A stretch of DNA of 64,000 nt, taken from contig NC_016623.1 in the NCBI RefSeq assembly GCF_000283655.1, forward strand, positions 124,001-188,000. The letters run 5' to 3'. Below, piece after piece: positions 17,409 to 27,430 of this stretch (within the stretch, counting starts at the first letter, position 1; every line of letters begins with the position of its first letter). The notes beneath the pieces are model-generated. The model had not been told where the DNA came from. It did not search any database and saw only the letters and a program-made list of their open reading frames with translations. The position numbers and the translations under genes are program-made. Source of the DNA: Azospirillum lipoferum 4B (lineage in GTDB: Bacteria; Pseudomonadota; Alphaproteobacteria; Azospirillales; Azospirillaceae).

Positions 17409-18688
17409 TCCCGAATTGGAAGAGTGCCGTCCATTCGATTGCATTTGCCGCCCTGTTCCTGCTGCTCGCCCCCGCGGCGCAGGCCGCCGACAGCCTCGAC
17501 AACCGCATCGGCGAGGCTCTGTTCCGCCGCATGTGGGTGGCGGCACCCACCGCGACCCAGGCGGCGGACGGCCTCGGTCCGCTCTACAACGCGCGGTCCT
17601 GCGCCACCTGCCATCCGCGTGGCGGCGGCGGCCGTCCGCCAGACCCGGCGGTGGAGGGGGACCAGGGCGTCGGCTATGCGATCAAGCTGAACGACGACCC
17701 GGTCTATGGCCGGCAGATCCAGTCGAACGCCATCCTCGGGCAGGTAATCGAAGGACGCCCCCGCGTCACCTACCGGGAGGAGACGGTGCGCTTCCCCGAC
17801 GGCGAGACCGTCCGGCTGCGCCACCCCACCCCGGTCGTCGAGGATCTCGGCTATGGACCGCTGGCCCAGGCGACGGCGATGTCCGCCCGTGTGCCGCCGC
17901 GCGTCCATGGCATGGGCCTGCTCGACCGCATCCCGGCCGAAGCCATCGAGGCCGAGGCGGCGCGGCAGGCGGCGTCCGGTGGACCGGTGGCCGGACGGGT
18001 GAACCATGTGACGGTGGACGGCAAGCGTCAGGTCGGCCGCTTCGGCTGGAAGGCGATGCATCCCACGCTCGACCACCAGGATTCGGAGGCCTTCAGCCTC
18101 GACATCGGCATGTCGACCCCGGCCTATCCGGAGCCATGGGGCGACTGCACCCCGGCCCAGACCGCCTGCCGCAACGCCCCGCACGGCGACTCCAAGCAGT
18201 TCGAGGGGCTGGAGATCCCCAGCACGGTGATCGGCCTGATCGACGGCTATCTGCGCGACCTGCCGCCCGACGGCAGCCTGGAGGCGCCGAAGGACAAGGC
18301 CGGCACCACGCTTTTCGCCGACACCGGCTGCGCCGCCTGCCACCGCCCGTCCTGGCGCACGGGGGAGGACCCGGCGCATCCGGCCCTGTCCAACCGCGAC
18401 ATCTTCCCGCACAGCGACATGCTGCTGCACGACCTCGGCCCCGCCCTGGGCGACGCATTGCCGATGGGCGAGGCGCGCGGAAGCGACTGGCGCACCACGC
18501 CGCTGTGGGGGCTGAACCGGCTCGCGGCCAGGGACGGCCAGCTGTCGCTGCTGCATGACGGGCGGGCCCGCAGCGTGACCGAAGCCATCCTGTGGCACGG
18601 CGGCGAGGCGGCGGGGGCGAAGGACCGCTTCATGACCCTGCCGGCGGCGGAGCGGAAACGGCTGGTGCGCTACGTGCTGGGTTTGTAA
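17372..18688 (+). CDS. Di-heme oxidoreductase-like protein (DUF1111, thiol oxidoreductase)
   Basis: 438 residues if started at the ATG at 17372, which gives a usable signal peptide (VHSIAFAALFLLLAPAAQAA) after a repeat-encoded leader MQTLDPRLRGDD. A TTG at 17270 would overlap the multicopper oxidase and translate the whole repeat. Two c-type haem motifs are present: CATCH (residues 77-81) and CAACH near residue 310. The domain between and after them matches DUF1111 (GYGPLAQATAMSARVPPRVHGMGLLDRI; DWRTTPLWGL; LLHDGRARSVTEAILWHGGEA). DUF1111 proteins commonly sit between imelysin genes; electron transfer in periplasmic iron handling is the likely role. Confidence 0.85.
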   Translation: MQTLDPRLRGDDVPNWKSAVHSIAFAALFLLLAPAAQAADSLDNRIGEALFRRMWVAAPTATQAADGLGPLYNARSCATCHPRGGGGRPPDPAVEGDQGVGYAIKLNDDPVYGRQIQSNAILGQVIEGRPRVTYREETVRFPDGETVRLRHPTPVVEDLGYGPLAQATAMSARVPPRVHGMGLLDRIPAEAIEAEAARQAASGGPVAGRVNHVTVDGKRQVGRFGWKAMHPTLDHQDSEAFSLDIGMSTPAYPEPWGDCTPAQTACRNAPHGDSKQFEGLEIPSTVIGLIDGYLRDLPPDGSLEAPKDKAGTTLFADTGCAACHRPSWRTGEDPAHPALSNRDIFPHSDMLLHDLGPALGDALPMGEARGSDWRTTPLWGLNRLAARDGQLSLLHDGRARSVTEAILWHGGEAAGAKDRFMTLPAAERKRLVRYVLGL

Positions 18689-18737
18689 AGGTGGGCGGGG
18701 TTTCGATCCGCGTAACCGGCAGAAGGGATTTGATCGT

Positions 18738-19853
18738 ATGCGACGCCGCATAGTGCTTGGACTGATGTCGGCGGCTGCCGCCGTGGCGGCGCTGCTGCCC
18801 CGGACCCCGGCCTTCGCCGCCCGCCAGTCGGACAAGGACAGCTCCTTCCTGGCCGGCATGGTCCGCACCCACGCCCTGCTCCGCTTCGATGCGCTGGTGA
18901 CCGCAGCCACCGCCTATGCCGACACGCTCGACCGCTTCGCCGCCGGCCCCAGCGCCACCGGGCTGGAGGAAGCGCGGACGGCCCACACCCGCGTCACCGA
19001 CGCCTGGGCCAGCGTGCAGCATCTGCGGCCGGGTCCGTTGACCGTGAACCTGCGCGCCGACCGCCTGTCCTTCTGGCCGGAACGGGCGGGCGTGGTCCAG
19101 CGCCAGATCGGCCAGATCCTGCGCGACCAGGACCCGAAGCTGCTGCAGCCGGGCGCGCTTGCCCGCCAGAGCGCCGCCGTGCAGGGCCTGACCGTGCTGG
19201 AACGGCTGCTGTTCGACGAGAACGTCACGGTGGAGAGCTTCACCGGCAGCGACGCCAAGCACTTCCGCGGGCTGCTCGCCGCCGCTGCCGCCCGCAACGT
19301 CGCCGCCATCGCGACCGATGCGCGCGACGGCTGGAAGGAGTTGGAGGCGCCGCTGGCCGCCGGTCAGGCGACCGTCCTTGGCCCCACCGCGTCGGAGGCC
19401 GTGAACACGCTCTATGCCTCCGCCATCACCGCCATGCAGGTGATCATCGACCAGAAGCTGATGGCCCCGCTCGGCACCGGCATCGAGGATGCCAAGCCGA
19501 CGGTGGTCGAGGCCCTGCGCAGCGGCCGGGCGCTCCGCAACATCGTGCTGAACCTGGAAGGGCTGCGCGCCCTGCTGATGGGCGAGCATGGCGGGCCGGG
19601 TTTCGTCTCCCTGCTGCCGCCGGGCGATGACGGGGCGACCGCCCGGCAGGCGATCGATGAGAGCTTCGCCGCCGCCATCGGCGCGGTGGAGGCGGTGCCC
19701 GGTCCGCTGAACAAGGCGGTGACCGATCCCGCCGCCCGCAAGAAGGCCGACGGCGCCCTGCGCCTGATCAAGGCGGCGCGGGTGGAGATGCTGGGCACGC
19801 TCGCCCCGCTGCTGGACATCACGCTGGGCTTCAACGAACTGGATGGGGACTGA
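18738..19853 (+). CDS. Second imelysin family protein
   Basis: 371 residues with a signal peptide (MRRRIVLGLMSAAAAVAALL...AFA). It matches the imelysin superfamily by overall helical pattern and by TAHTRVTDAWASVQHLRPGPL, AVQGLTVLERLLFDE and GRALRNIVLNLEGLRALLMGE, but the GxHxxE motif of the first imelysin is replaced by GLTVLERLLF, so any metal site differs. It follows the di-heme gene by about 50 bp and is followed by the DUF1513 gene after 3 bp, so these are co-transcribed. Confidence 0.85.
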   Translation: MRRRIVLGLMSAAAAVAALLPRTPAFAARQSDKDSSFLAGMVRTHALLRFDALVTAATAYADTLDRFAAGPSATGLEEARTAHTRVTDAWASVQHLRPGPLTVNLRADRLSFWPERAGVVQRQIGQILRDQDPKLLQPGALARQSAAVQGLTVLERLLFDENVTVESFTGSDAKHFRGLLAAAAARNVAAIATDARDGWKELEAPLAAGQATVLGPTASEAVNTLYASAITAMQVIIDQKLMAPLGTGIEDAKPTVVEALRSGRALRNIVLNLEGLRALLMGEHGGPGFVSLLPPGDDGATARQAIDESFAAAIGAVEAVPGPLNKAVTDPAARKKADGALRLIKAARVEMLGTLAPLLDITLGFNELDGD

Positions 19854-19856
19854 ACC

Positions 19857-21020
19857 ATGAGCGGGAGGGGAGCGATGGACCGCCGGAACATCCTCGGCCT
19901 GCTCGCCGGCCCGGCATTCGGCGGACGTCTCATCGCAGGCGGGCGTCTGCTGGGCGGCGGGCTGCTCGCCATGCTGACCGGCAAGACCCATGCCGCCGGC
20001 AACGGCGCGATCTACCTCAACGCCTATGCCACCGCCGGGGCGGAGCCGAGCTACGGCGTCGCGGCGTTGAACCCTGCCGGCAAGGTGCTGTTCACCACCC
20101 CCACCCCCGGCCGCGCCCACGGTATCACGCCGCGTCCGGGGATGGCGGAGGCGGTGGTGTTCGCGCGCCGGCCCGGCCGCTGGCTGCTGACCCTGTCGCT
20201 GGCCGACGGCACTCCGGGTCCCGTGGTGCGGGCACCGGACGACCGCCGCTTCACCGGCCATGGCGACTATTCCGCCGACGGCCGCACCCTCTATGTCGCC
20301 GAGGACGACGTCCCGCGCGAGGAGGGAGCCATCGGCGTCTACGACGCCACCGACAATTACCGCCGCATCGGTGCCATCCCGACCCATGGTCTGGGACCGC
20401 ACGAGCTGGTTCTGATGCAGGACGGCAGCACGCTGGCGGTCGCCAACGGCGGCGTCATCACCCATCCCGACACCGGCCGGGCCAAGCTGAACCTCGACAG
20501 CATGGACGCCTCGCTGACCTATGTGGAGGCGGCGACCGGCAGGCTGCTCGACAAGGTTCGCCTGCCGGAGGAGCACAGCAACCTCGGCATCCGCCACATC
20601 GCCCTGCTGGACGATGGCGGCATCGCCTTCGGCACGCAGGACGAGCGGCCCATCGGCATGCTGCAGCCCCTGACCGGCGCCCACCGCCCCGGCAGCGGGT
20701 CCGTCCGCCTGTTCGACACGCCGGAGGACGTGCTGTCGCGCCTGCAGGGCTATATCGGCAGCGTCGCGTCGGACGGCAGGACCGTTGCGGCCAGTTCGCC
20801 GCTGGGCGGGATCATCGGGCTGTGGGACGCCGCGACGGGCGCATGGCTCGGCTCGACCGCGCTGGCCGACGGTTGTGGGCTGGCGCCGAACGGCGAGGGG
20901 TATCTGGCGACCAGCGGGCTGGGCGTGATCGAGCCGGTGTCGAACACCGCCGAGGCAGGGCCGGAGCGCCGGGCGCCGGAGTTCCGCTGGGACAACCACC
21001 TGACGCGGCGGGTGGTGTAA
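19857..21020 (+). CDS. DUF1513 periplasmic beta-propeller-like protein
   Basis: 387 residues. A twin-Arg N-terminus (MDRRNILGLLAG) suggests Tat export; an in-frame ATG six codons downstream of the annotated one (MDRRN) is an alternative start. The body repeats short blade-like units (GDYSADGRTLYVAEDD, GVYDATDNYRRIGAIPTHGLGPHEL, GSVASDGRTVAASSPLGGIIGLWDAATG), consistent with a seven-bladed propeller. DUF1513 genes characteristically end imelysin/DUF1111 operons. Biochemical function is unknown. Confidence 0.85.
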   Translation: MSGRGAMDRRNILGLLAGPAFGGRLIAGGRLLGGGLLAMLTGKTHAAGNGAIYLNAYATAGAEPSYGVAALNPAGKVLFTTPTPGRAHGITPRPGMAEAVVFARRPGRWLLTLSLADGTPGPVVRAPDDRRFTGHGDYSADGRTLYVAEDDVPREEGAIGVYDATDNYRRIGAIPTHGLGPHELVLMQDGSTLAVANGGVITHPDTGRAKLNLDSMDASLTYVEAATGRLLDKVRLPEEHSNLGIRHIALLDDGGIAFGTQDERPIGMLQPLTGAHRPGSGSVRLFDTPEDVLSRLQGYIGSVASDGRTVAASSPLGGIIGLWDAATGAWLGSTALADGCGLAPNGEGYLATSGLGVIEPVSNTAEAGPERRAPEFRWDNHLTRRVV

Positions 21021-21043
21021 CGCGAGTTGCAGCATGTGGCGGC

Positions 21044-21149
21044 TGCCCCCTCCCTAACCCTCCCCCGCCTTTGGCGGTGGAGGGGACTGCCGCCGCCGTC
21101 CCATAAGGCACCCTCTCCCTCGAAGAGGGGGAGGGTTGGGGTGGGGGCA
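21044..21149. repeat. Palindromic repeat related to the CCCTCTCCC family
   Basis: The ends TGCCCCCTCCCTAACCCTCC and the inverted GGGAGGGTTGGGGTGGGGGCA pair across a roughly 60-base centre that contains two minor hairpins. It resembles the 6601 element in base pattern but is a divergent subtype. It fills the gap between the convergent DUF1513 and fghA genes and may also end transcription. Confidence 0.7.
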
Positions 21150-21164
21150 ATCGAAGCCTGCCAC

Positions 21165-22016
21165 TCACCCCAGCAGCGCCGCCGCATGGTGGCGCAGATG
21201 GTCCTCGATGAAGGTGCTGATGAAGAAATAGCTGTGGTCGTAGCCCGCCTGCATGCGCAACGTCACGGGATGCTCCGCCGCGTCCGCCGCGGCGACCAGA
21301 GCCTGCGGCTTCAGCTGAGCCTCCAGGAAGCCGTCTCGGTCGCCCTGGTCGATCAGGATCGGCAGCCGCTCCGTCGCCTTGGCGATCAGAGCGCAGGCGT
21401 CCCACTCCAGCCAGCGGTCCCGGTCCGGCCCCAGATAGCGGCCGAACGCCTTCTCGCCCCAGGGCACCGCCGCCGGGTTGACGATGGGGGCGAAGGCCGA
21501 CACCGCCTTGTAGACGCCGGGATGCTTCAGCGCGCAGACCAGTGCGCCGTGCCCGCCCATCGAATGGCCGGCGATGGAGCGGCGGTCGCTGACCGGGAAA
21601 TTCGCCTCGACCAGCGCCGGCAGTTCCCGCGTCACATAGTCGTGCATGCGGTAGTGCCGTGCCCACGGCTCCTCCGTCGCATCGACGTAGAAACCGGCAC
21701 CGAGGCCGAAATCCCAGCCGCCATCCGGATCGCCCGGCACCCCCTCGCCGCGCGGGCTGGTGTCGGGGGCGACGATGGCGAGGCCCAGCTCCGCCGCGAC
21801 GCGGAAGGCGCCGGCCTTCTGGGTGAAGTTCTCATCGGTGCAGGTCAGGCCCGACAGCCAGTAGAAGACCGGCACCTTGGCGCCGTCCTCCACCTGCGGC
21901 GGCAGGAAGATGGCGAAGGTCATGTCGCAATCCACCGCCGCGGACTGGTGCCGCACCCGCTTCAGCCAGCCGCCGAAGACGCGGGTTTCCGACAGGGTGG
22001 TGAGGGGTTCGGTCAT
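21165..22016 (-). CDS. fghA: S-formylglutathione hydrolase
   Basis: 283 residues, the normal length for the esterase D/FghA family. The alpha/beta-hydrolase nucleophile is in [10 protein letters not shown]; other typical stretches are [40 protein letters not shown], and the C-terminal catalytic His in [17 protein letters not shown]. It hydrolyses S-formylglutathione to formate and glutathione, the second step of glutathione-dependent formaldehyde oxidation. The first-step enzyme is encoded just upstream on the same strand (22304-23422), with a palindromic repeat in between. Confidence 0.95.
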   Translation of the reverse strand: MTEPLTTLSETRVFGGWLKRVRHQSAAVDCDMTFAIFLPPQVEDGAKVPVFYWLSGLTCTDENFTQKAGAFRVAAELGLAIVAPDTSPRGEGVPGDPDGGWDFGLGAGFYVDATEEPWARHYRMHDYVTRELPALVEANFPVSDRRSIAGHSMGGHGALVCALKHPGVYKAVSAFAPIVNPAAVPWGEKAFGRYLGPDRDRWLEWDACALIAKATERLPILIDQGDRDGFLEAQLKPQALVAAADAAEHPVTLRMQAGYDHSYFFISTFIEDHLRHHAAALLG

Positions 22017-22117
22017 GGAACTGCCTTTTTTTGTAAGTCGCTGCCCTGATCGCTCCCTCTTCCGGACGCGCAGGGTTAACGCGCTGAAGGTTGGAGCGAC
22101 GATGTACCGCTTCGGAT

Positions 22118-22234
22118 GCCCTTCTCCCCTTGTGGGAGAAGGGTTGGGATGAGGGGTGCGGCCGGCCGGCAGGTCGGCGGAAATCAGGTTCGCGCCCCCT
22201 CACCCCAACCCCTCTCCCGCAAGGGGAGAGGGGC
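22118..22234. repeat. Dispersed palindromic repeat, copy 2 (117 bp)
   Basis: Same architecture as 6601-6736: GCCCTTCTCCCC...GGGAGAAGGGTTGGGATGAGGG at the left, and CCCCTCACCCCAACCCCTCT...GAGAGGGGC inverted at the right, with a short unique centre. It lies in the 287-bp gap between adhC and fghA; nothing else is evident in that gap. Confidence 0.85.
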
Positions 22235-22303
22235 TTCACCAGTCAGTCGCACCCGAATGCGATTGCTCTTCCCCCAGTCCCCGCGGAGGAAGGCTGCGTC
22301 GCC

Positions 22304-23584
<1,281 letters not shown>

Positions 23585-23586
23585 TC

Positions 23587-24486
23587 ATGAGCGGCTGGGA
23601 CGGCATCGACGAATTCGTGGCGGTGGCCGAAACCGGCAGCTTTTCCCGCGCGGCGGAGCGGCTGCGCGTCTCCTCCTCCCATGTCAGCCGCAGCGTGGCA
23701 CGGCTGGAGGACCGGCTGCAGGCCCGCCTGTTCTACCGCACCACCCGCAAGGTCAGCCTGACGGAGAGCGGCCACGCCTTCCTCGCCCGCTGCCGGCGGT
23801 TGGCCGAACAGCGCGACGAGGCCTTTCTGGCGGTGGGTGCGCTGCAGGGCGGCAGTGACGCGGAGGTGAAGGGGATGCTGCGCATGACCTGCTCCACCGC
23901 CTATGGCGAGCAGTTCGTCATGCCGTTGATCAACGACCTGATGGAACTGCACCCGCAGCTGAACATCGAGGTGGAATTGACCAACCGGCAGCTCGATCTG
24001 GTGCAGGAGGGCTACGATCTGGCGATCCGCCTCGGCCGGCTCAGCGAATCGAGCATGGTGGCGACGCGCATCGCCCCGCGGGTGATGCATCTGTGCGCCG
24101 CACCCGCCTATCTGGACCGCCACGGCACCCCCGACAACCTAGCGAGCCTCGGCACCCACCAATGCCTGATCGGCACCTCCGACCATTGGCTGTTCGACGA
24201 CAACGGGCAGGATTGGCTGTTCCGTCCCCGCGGTCGATGGCGCTGCAACAGCGGCTTCTCCGTTCTGGACGCGGCGCTACGCGGATTCGGGCTCTGCCAG
24301 TTGCCGGACTATTACGTGCGCGGTCCGGTGGCGGAGGGGCGGCTGGTCTCCCTGCTGGACCGCCACCGGCCGCCCAACACCGCGGTCTGGGCGGTCTATC
24401 CGCAGAAGCGCCATGTGCCGCCCAAGGTCCATGCGGCGATCCGGCATCTGAAGGAAGGGCTGGCGCGGCGGGCGGAGTATCGCTGA
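23587..24486 (+). CDS. LysR family transcriptional regulator
   Basis: 299 residues. The N-terminal winged helix-turn-helix is clear (DEFVAVAETGSFSRAAERLRVSSSHVSRSVARLEDRLQARLFYRTTRKVSLT), followed by a standard LysR effector domain (GMLRMTCSTAYGEQFVMPLINDLM, LDLVQEGYDLAIRLGRLSESSMVATRI). It is divergent from adhC with a 164-bp shared upstream region, so control of formaldehyde detoxification is plausible but not shown. GGGAGAGGGATC precedes the ATG. Confidence 0.9.
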   Translation: MSGWDGIDEFVAVAETGSFSRAAERLRVSSSHVSRSVARLEDRLQARLFYRTTRKVSLTESGHAFLARCRRLAEQRDEAFLAVGALQGGSDAEVKGMLRMTCSTAYGEQFVMPLINDLMELHPQLNIEVELTNRQLDLVQEGYDLAIRLGRLSESSMVATRIAPRVMHLCAAPAYLDRHGTPDNLASLGTHQCLIGTSDHWLFDDNGQDWLFRPRGRWRCNSGFSVLDAALRGFGLCQLPDYYVRGPVAEGRLVSLLDRHRPPNTAVWAVYPQKRHVPPKVHAAIRHLKEGLARRAEYR

Positions 24487-24502
24487 CCGGTGCTCGTTCA
24501 AT

Positions 24503-24528
24503 GCAAATGCGAATGACTTGCATTATCA
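24503..24528 (+). promoter_or_regulatory. Fur-like box
   Basis: ATGCGAATGACTTGCAT with the adjoining TATCATT forms an imperfect palindrome in an AT-rich stretch, close to known GCGAATGATTCGC-type Fur boxes and to the two sites at 14301-14341. It lies about 50 bp upstream of the gene at 24575. Confidence 0.55.
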
Positions 24529-24574
24529 TTGGAAAAGCCCTACTCTCCGCTCGTTCCCCAGAGCGGAGTTCGCC

Positions 24575-25114
24575 ATGCCCTCGATGTCGTCCCATCGCCG
24601 TGCCCTGCCGGCCCGCGCGCGTTTCCAGGATCTGCACGCGGCGGAGGCGTTGGTCGTGTCCGTTCTGCGCCTGTGGGCCGAACCCCTGCGCGAGCCGGAT
24701 CGCCAGCATCCGCACTGGCAGGATGGAATGACCGCGGCGGGCCTGTCCAACGACGCCGCGGTGGCCTTCGACACGCTGATGCGCATCGTTCTGGCGGCGA
24801 CCACCCGGCCGCTGGACCTGCACCGGCCGCCCTGCCCGTCGCTCGGCATCGACGAGGCGCTGTTGCTCGACATGCTGCGGCTGGCCCAGCAGGGGCAGCA
24901 TGGCGAGGCCGGATTGTTGATGAACGACTGGCTGCCGCTGCCGGGCGTGCGGATGGCGATGGCACCGCTCTGCGTCCTGGCCTCCGCCCTCACCCGTGCC
25001 GGCTTGCTGATGCCCGACCCGGATGCCGAAGCCTTGCAGCCCCATCGGACCATGGCGGATCGCGTGGACCGCCCCCGCCCGACCGCCGACCGCGGCGCTA
25101 CCCTGCTTCACTGA
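24575..25114 (+). CDS. Hypothetical protein, probably iron-regulated
   Basis: 179 residues from the ATG at 24575 (MPSMSSHRRALPARARF). No signal peptide or membrane segment. The sequence looks mainly helical (DLHAAEALVVSVLRLWAEPL, IDEALLLDMLRLAQQGQHGEAGLLMNDWLPLPG) with a Pro/Arg-rich tail. I do not recognise the family. The Fur-like box just upstream suggests expression under iron limitation. The longer frame starting at 24518 would place the start inside that box and was rejected. Confidence 0.65.
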   Translation: MPSMSSHRRALPARARFQDLHAAEALVVSVLRLWAEPLREPDRQHPHWQDGMTAAGLSNDAAVAFDTLMRIVLAATTRPLDLHRPPCPSLGIDEALLLDMLRLAQQGQHGEAGLLMNDWLPLPGVRMAMAPLCVLASALTRAGLLMPDPDAEALQPHRTMADRVDRPRPTADRGATLLH

Positions 25115-25144
25115 AGACCGCCTGTTCGGATAGGACCGCCGTCC

Positions 25145-25756
25145 TCAGCGGCGCACTCCGCTGGCAATGCGGTCGGCGAAGCTGGCGACCGCTTGGCTCA
25201 TCGCCCGCACCAGGGCTTCCGGCTCGGCGCTTGCGGCGGGGATTTCCACCGTCTCGCGCGCCGGGCCGCTCTTCCGCGCGCCGCCGGCCTGCGACAGGCT
25301 CCATTGCGCGTCGAGCACCACCCGGCCGCCGACATCGGCATCGAATCGCAGAACGGTGACGGCCAGCACCGCCGTGCCCTCCCCCACCGCGCTGCCGGCC
25401 ACCGGCAGGACGGTCACGCCCGGCAGGCGCGCGGCGAGATCGCCGGCCAGGGTGAAGCGCAGCCCGTCGGCCAGCGGTTCGGCCCAGCGGTCGAACTCCA
25501 ACGCCTCCACCCGGTTGCCGTCGATGCGGCGGACGATCTGCGGCCGGTCGATCAGCATCGGCAGGTCCAGCGAACCCAATGCCAAGGTCTGGGGTGCCGT
25601 GCGGGCCGGCTGCGTCGCTCCTGCCGGCGGGACCACGGCCAGCGTGTAGAGCCGGCTGTCCGGCGTCGACTGGCAGGCTGCCAGCACCAGAAAAGGCAGC
25701 GCCATCGCCGCAGCCTGCCATCCGCGCACCCGTGCCATCGCCATTCCCTTCCTCAT
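25145..25756 (-). CDS. pqiC: PqiC-like auxiliary lipoprotein
   Basis: 203 residues with a lipoprotein signal (MALPFLVLAAC; lipobox LAAC). It belongs to the ABC-type transport auxiliary lipoprotein family (LYTLAVVPPAG, LALGSLDLPMLIDRPQIVRR, RWAEPLADGLRFTLAGDLAARLPG). PqiC is the outer-membrane-anchored partner of the PqiB tunnel in phospholipid traffic across the periplasm. It starts 3 bp after the pqiB stop; possible starts MRKGMAM and MAMARV both fit. Confidence 0.9.
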   Translation of the reverse strand: MRKGMAMARVRGWQAAAMALPFLVLAACQSTPDSRLYTLAVVPPAGATQPARTAPQTLALGSLDLPMLIDRPQIVRRIDGNRVEALEFDRWAEPLADGLRFTLAGDLAARLPGVTVLPVAGSAVGEGTAVLAVTVLRFDADVGGRVVLDAQWSLSQAGGARKSGPARETVEIPAASAEPEALVRAMSQAVASFADRIASGVRR

Positions 25757-25759
25757 CCC

Positions 25760-27430
25760 TTACGGACTCTTGCCCCGGAGCAATGCCTCCGGGTGACGTT
25801 CCAGATAGTCGGCCAGCACGCGGAAGGACCGCGCGGCATCGTTCAGTTGCCGCATCACCCCCGCCAGATCGGCCTGCCCGCCGCCGCCGCCCAGCAGCCC
25901 ATTGGCGCTGTTCAGCGTTCCCTGCGCCGCCGTCGCCACCCCGCGCAGGCTCTTCACCAGCTCCGGCAACTGGCGATCGGCGTCGCGCATCAGCGCATCG
26001 GCGCTGCCCAGCGCCTTGGCGAGGGCAGCCAGGGAGCGCGCGAGATCCGGCGACCCGGCAAGCCCGCTGACCGACTGCAGGGTGCCGCGCAGATCGGCGA
26101 TCAGTCCGTCCAGCGGCAATGCCGAAACCTTGTCCATCAGGACGCCGGCCGATCTTGTGATGGACTCGATGTCGCTGGACTCAACCGTCGGCAATTCCGA
26201 CCGTTCGGTTCCCGGAACCGGCTGGTGTGGCCCCGGTTCGAAATCGAAGGACACCAGCTTCTGCCCGGTCAGCAGGTTGCCCGAGGCCAGCCGGCCCCGC
26301 ATGCCCTTTTTCACCTGGATGGCAACGAGCTTGCGCAATGTCGCTTCATCCATCGGCTTGTCATCGAGAATGCCATAGGTGCGGGCCACCAGATCCGGTT
26401 CCAGATCGATGTCGACGGGAATGTGGATCTGCTGGTTCGCCTCGTCATACTCCATGCGGACGGCGGCCACATGCCCGACCGTCAGGCCGCGCATCAGCAC
26501 AGGCGCCCCCGCCTGCAGGCCCTGCACCGAACCGGGGAACTCCAGCCGGTAACGCACGCGCAGGCGGTCGCGCGCCGCGGCGGCGGATTGCTGATCCTCG
26601 TAGAGGGTGAAGGTCGACCAGTCCTTCGCCTGCTCTCCCGCCTGCGGATCGGGCGGGGTTTCCAGCACCACGCCGCCCAGCGCCAAGGTCTTCAGCGATT
26701 CCGTCTGGAACTTGAGCCCCTCCGCTCCGGCGGTGAACTGGATGCCCGACGACCGCCAGAACCGGCTCCCCTCGCGCACCAGACCCTCATAGGGCGCGCG
26801 GACGAAGACGGAGACCGACACCGTGCGGTCCTGCGGCGACAGGTTGTAGCCCATCACCTCGCCCACCTGGACGCCGCGGAAATAGACCGGGGAGCCCTGC
26901 GCCAGCGATCCCAGCTGTTCCGCCTTCAAGGAGAAGCTGCGGCCCGGCACGTCGGCGCGGATCACCGGGGGGTCGTCCAGCGCGTCGAACTCCCGCCGGT
27001 CCTCGCCGCCGCCGGGCTCCATCTCGACATAGGTGCCGGAGACCACCGTGCTCAGCCCGGACACCCCGGCCAGGCTGAGGCGCGGCGCCACCACCCAGAA
27101 GCGGGTTCCCTCCTTCAAATGGCGGCCGGCGGCGCGGTCCATGCGGGCGGTGGCGATCACCTGGGACAGGTCGTCGGACAGGCGGACCGACTCGATCACG
27201 CCGAGATCGACGTTCTTGTGCTTGATGCGGGTCCGCCCGGCCTCCAGCCCGTCGCCGGACTGGAAGGTGATGACGATCTGCGGGCCGCGGTCCTCCAGCC
27301 AGCGCCAGCCGAGCCAGCCGGCGATCAGCGCCGCCACCAGCGGCAGCAGCCACAGCAAGGACAGCCTGCGGCGCGTCGATACAGCCACCTCGGGCGGGTG
27401 CTGAGGTGTCGGCTGGCCGGCGTCAGTCAT
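25760..27430 (-). CDS. pqiB: PqiB, MCE-domain intermembrane lipid transport protein
   Basis: 556 residues. An N-terminal membrane anchor (RRLSLLWLLPLVAALIAGWL) is followed by three MCE/MlaD domains: FQSGDGLEAGRTRIKHKNVD, then SLAQGSPVYFRGVQVGEV, then FPGSVQGLQAGAPVLMRG. The long C-terminal helical region (about residues 420-556) corresponds to the needle-forming coiled coil. Length agrees with E. coli PqiB. It overlaps the end of pqiA by 8 bp and is followed closely by pqiC. Confidence 0.93.
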   Translation of the reverse strand: MTDAGQPTPQHPPEVAVSTRRRLSLLWLLPLVAALIAGWLGWRWLEDRGPQIVITFQSGDGLEAGRTRIKHKNVDLGVIESVRLSDDLSQVIATARMDRAAGRHLKEGTRFWVVAPRLSLAGVSGLSTVVSGTYVEMEPGGGEDRREFDALDDPPVIRADVPGRSFSLKAEQLGSLAQGSPVYFRGVQVGEVMGYNLSPQDRTVSVSVFVRAPYEGLVREGSRFWRSSGIQFTAGAEGLKFQTESLKTLALGGVVLETPPDPQAGEQAKDWSTFTLYEDQQSAAAARDRLRVRYRLEFPGSVQGLQAGAPVLMRGLTVGHVAAVRMEYDEANQQIHIPVDIDLEPDLVARTYGILDDKPMDEATLRKLVAIQVKKGMRGRLASGNLLTGQKLVSFDFEPGPHQPVPGTERSELPTVESSDIESITRSAGVLMDKVSALPLDGLIADLRGTLQSVSGLAGSPDLARSLAALAKALGSADALMRDADRQLPELVKSLRGVATAAQGTLNSANGLLGGGGGQADLAGVMRQLNDAARSFRVLADYLERHPEALLRGKSP

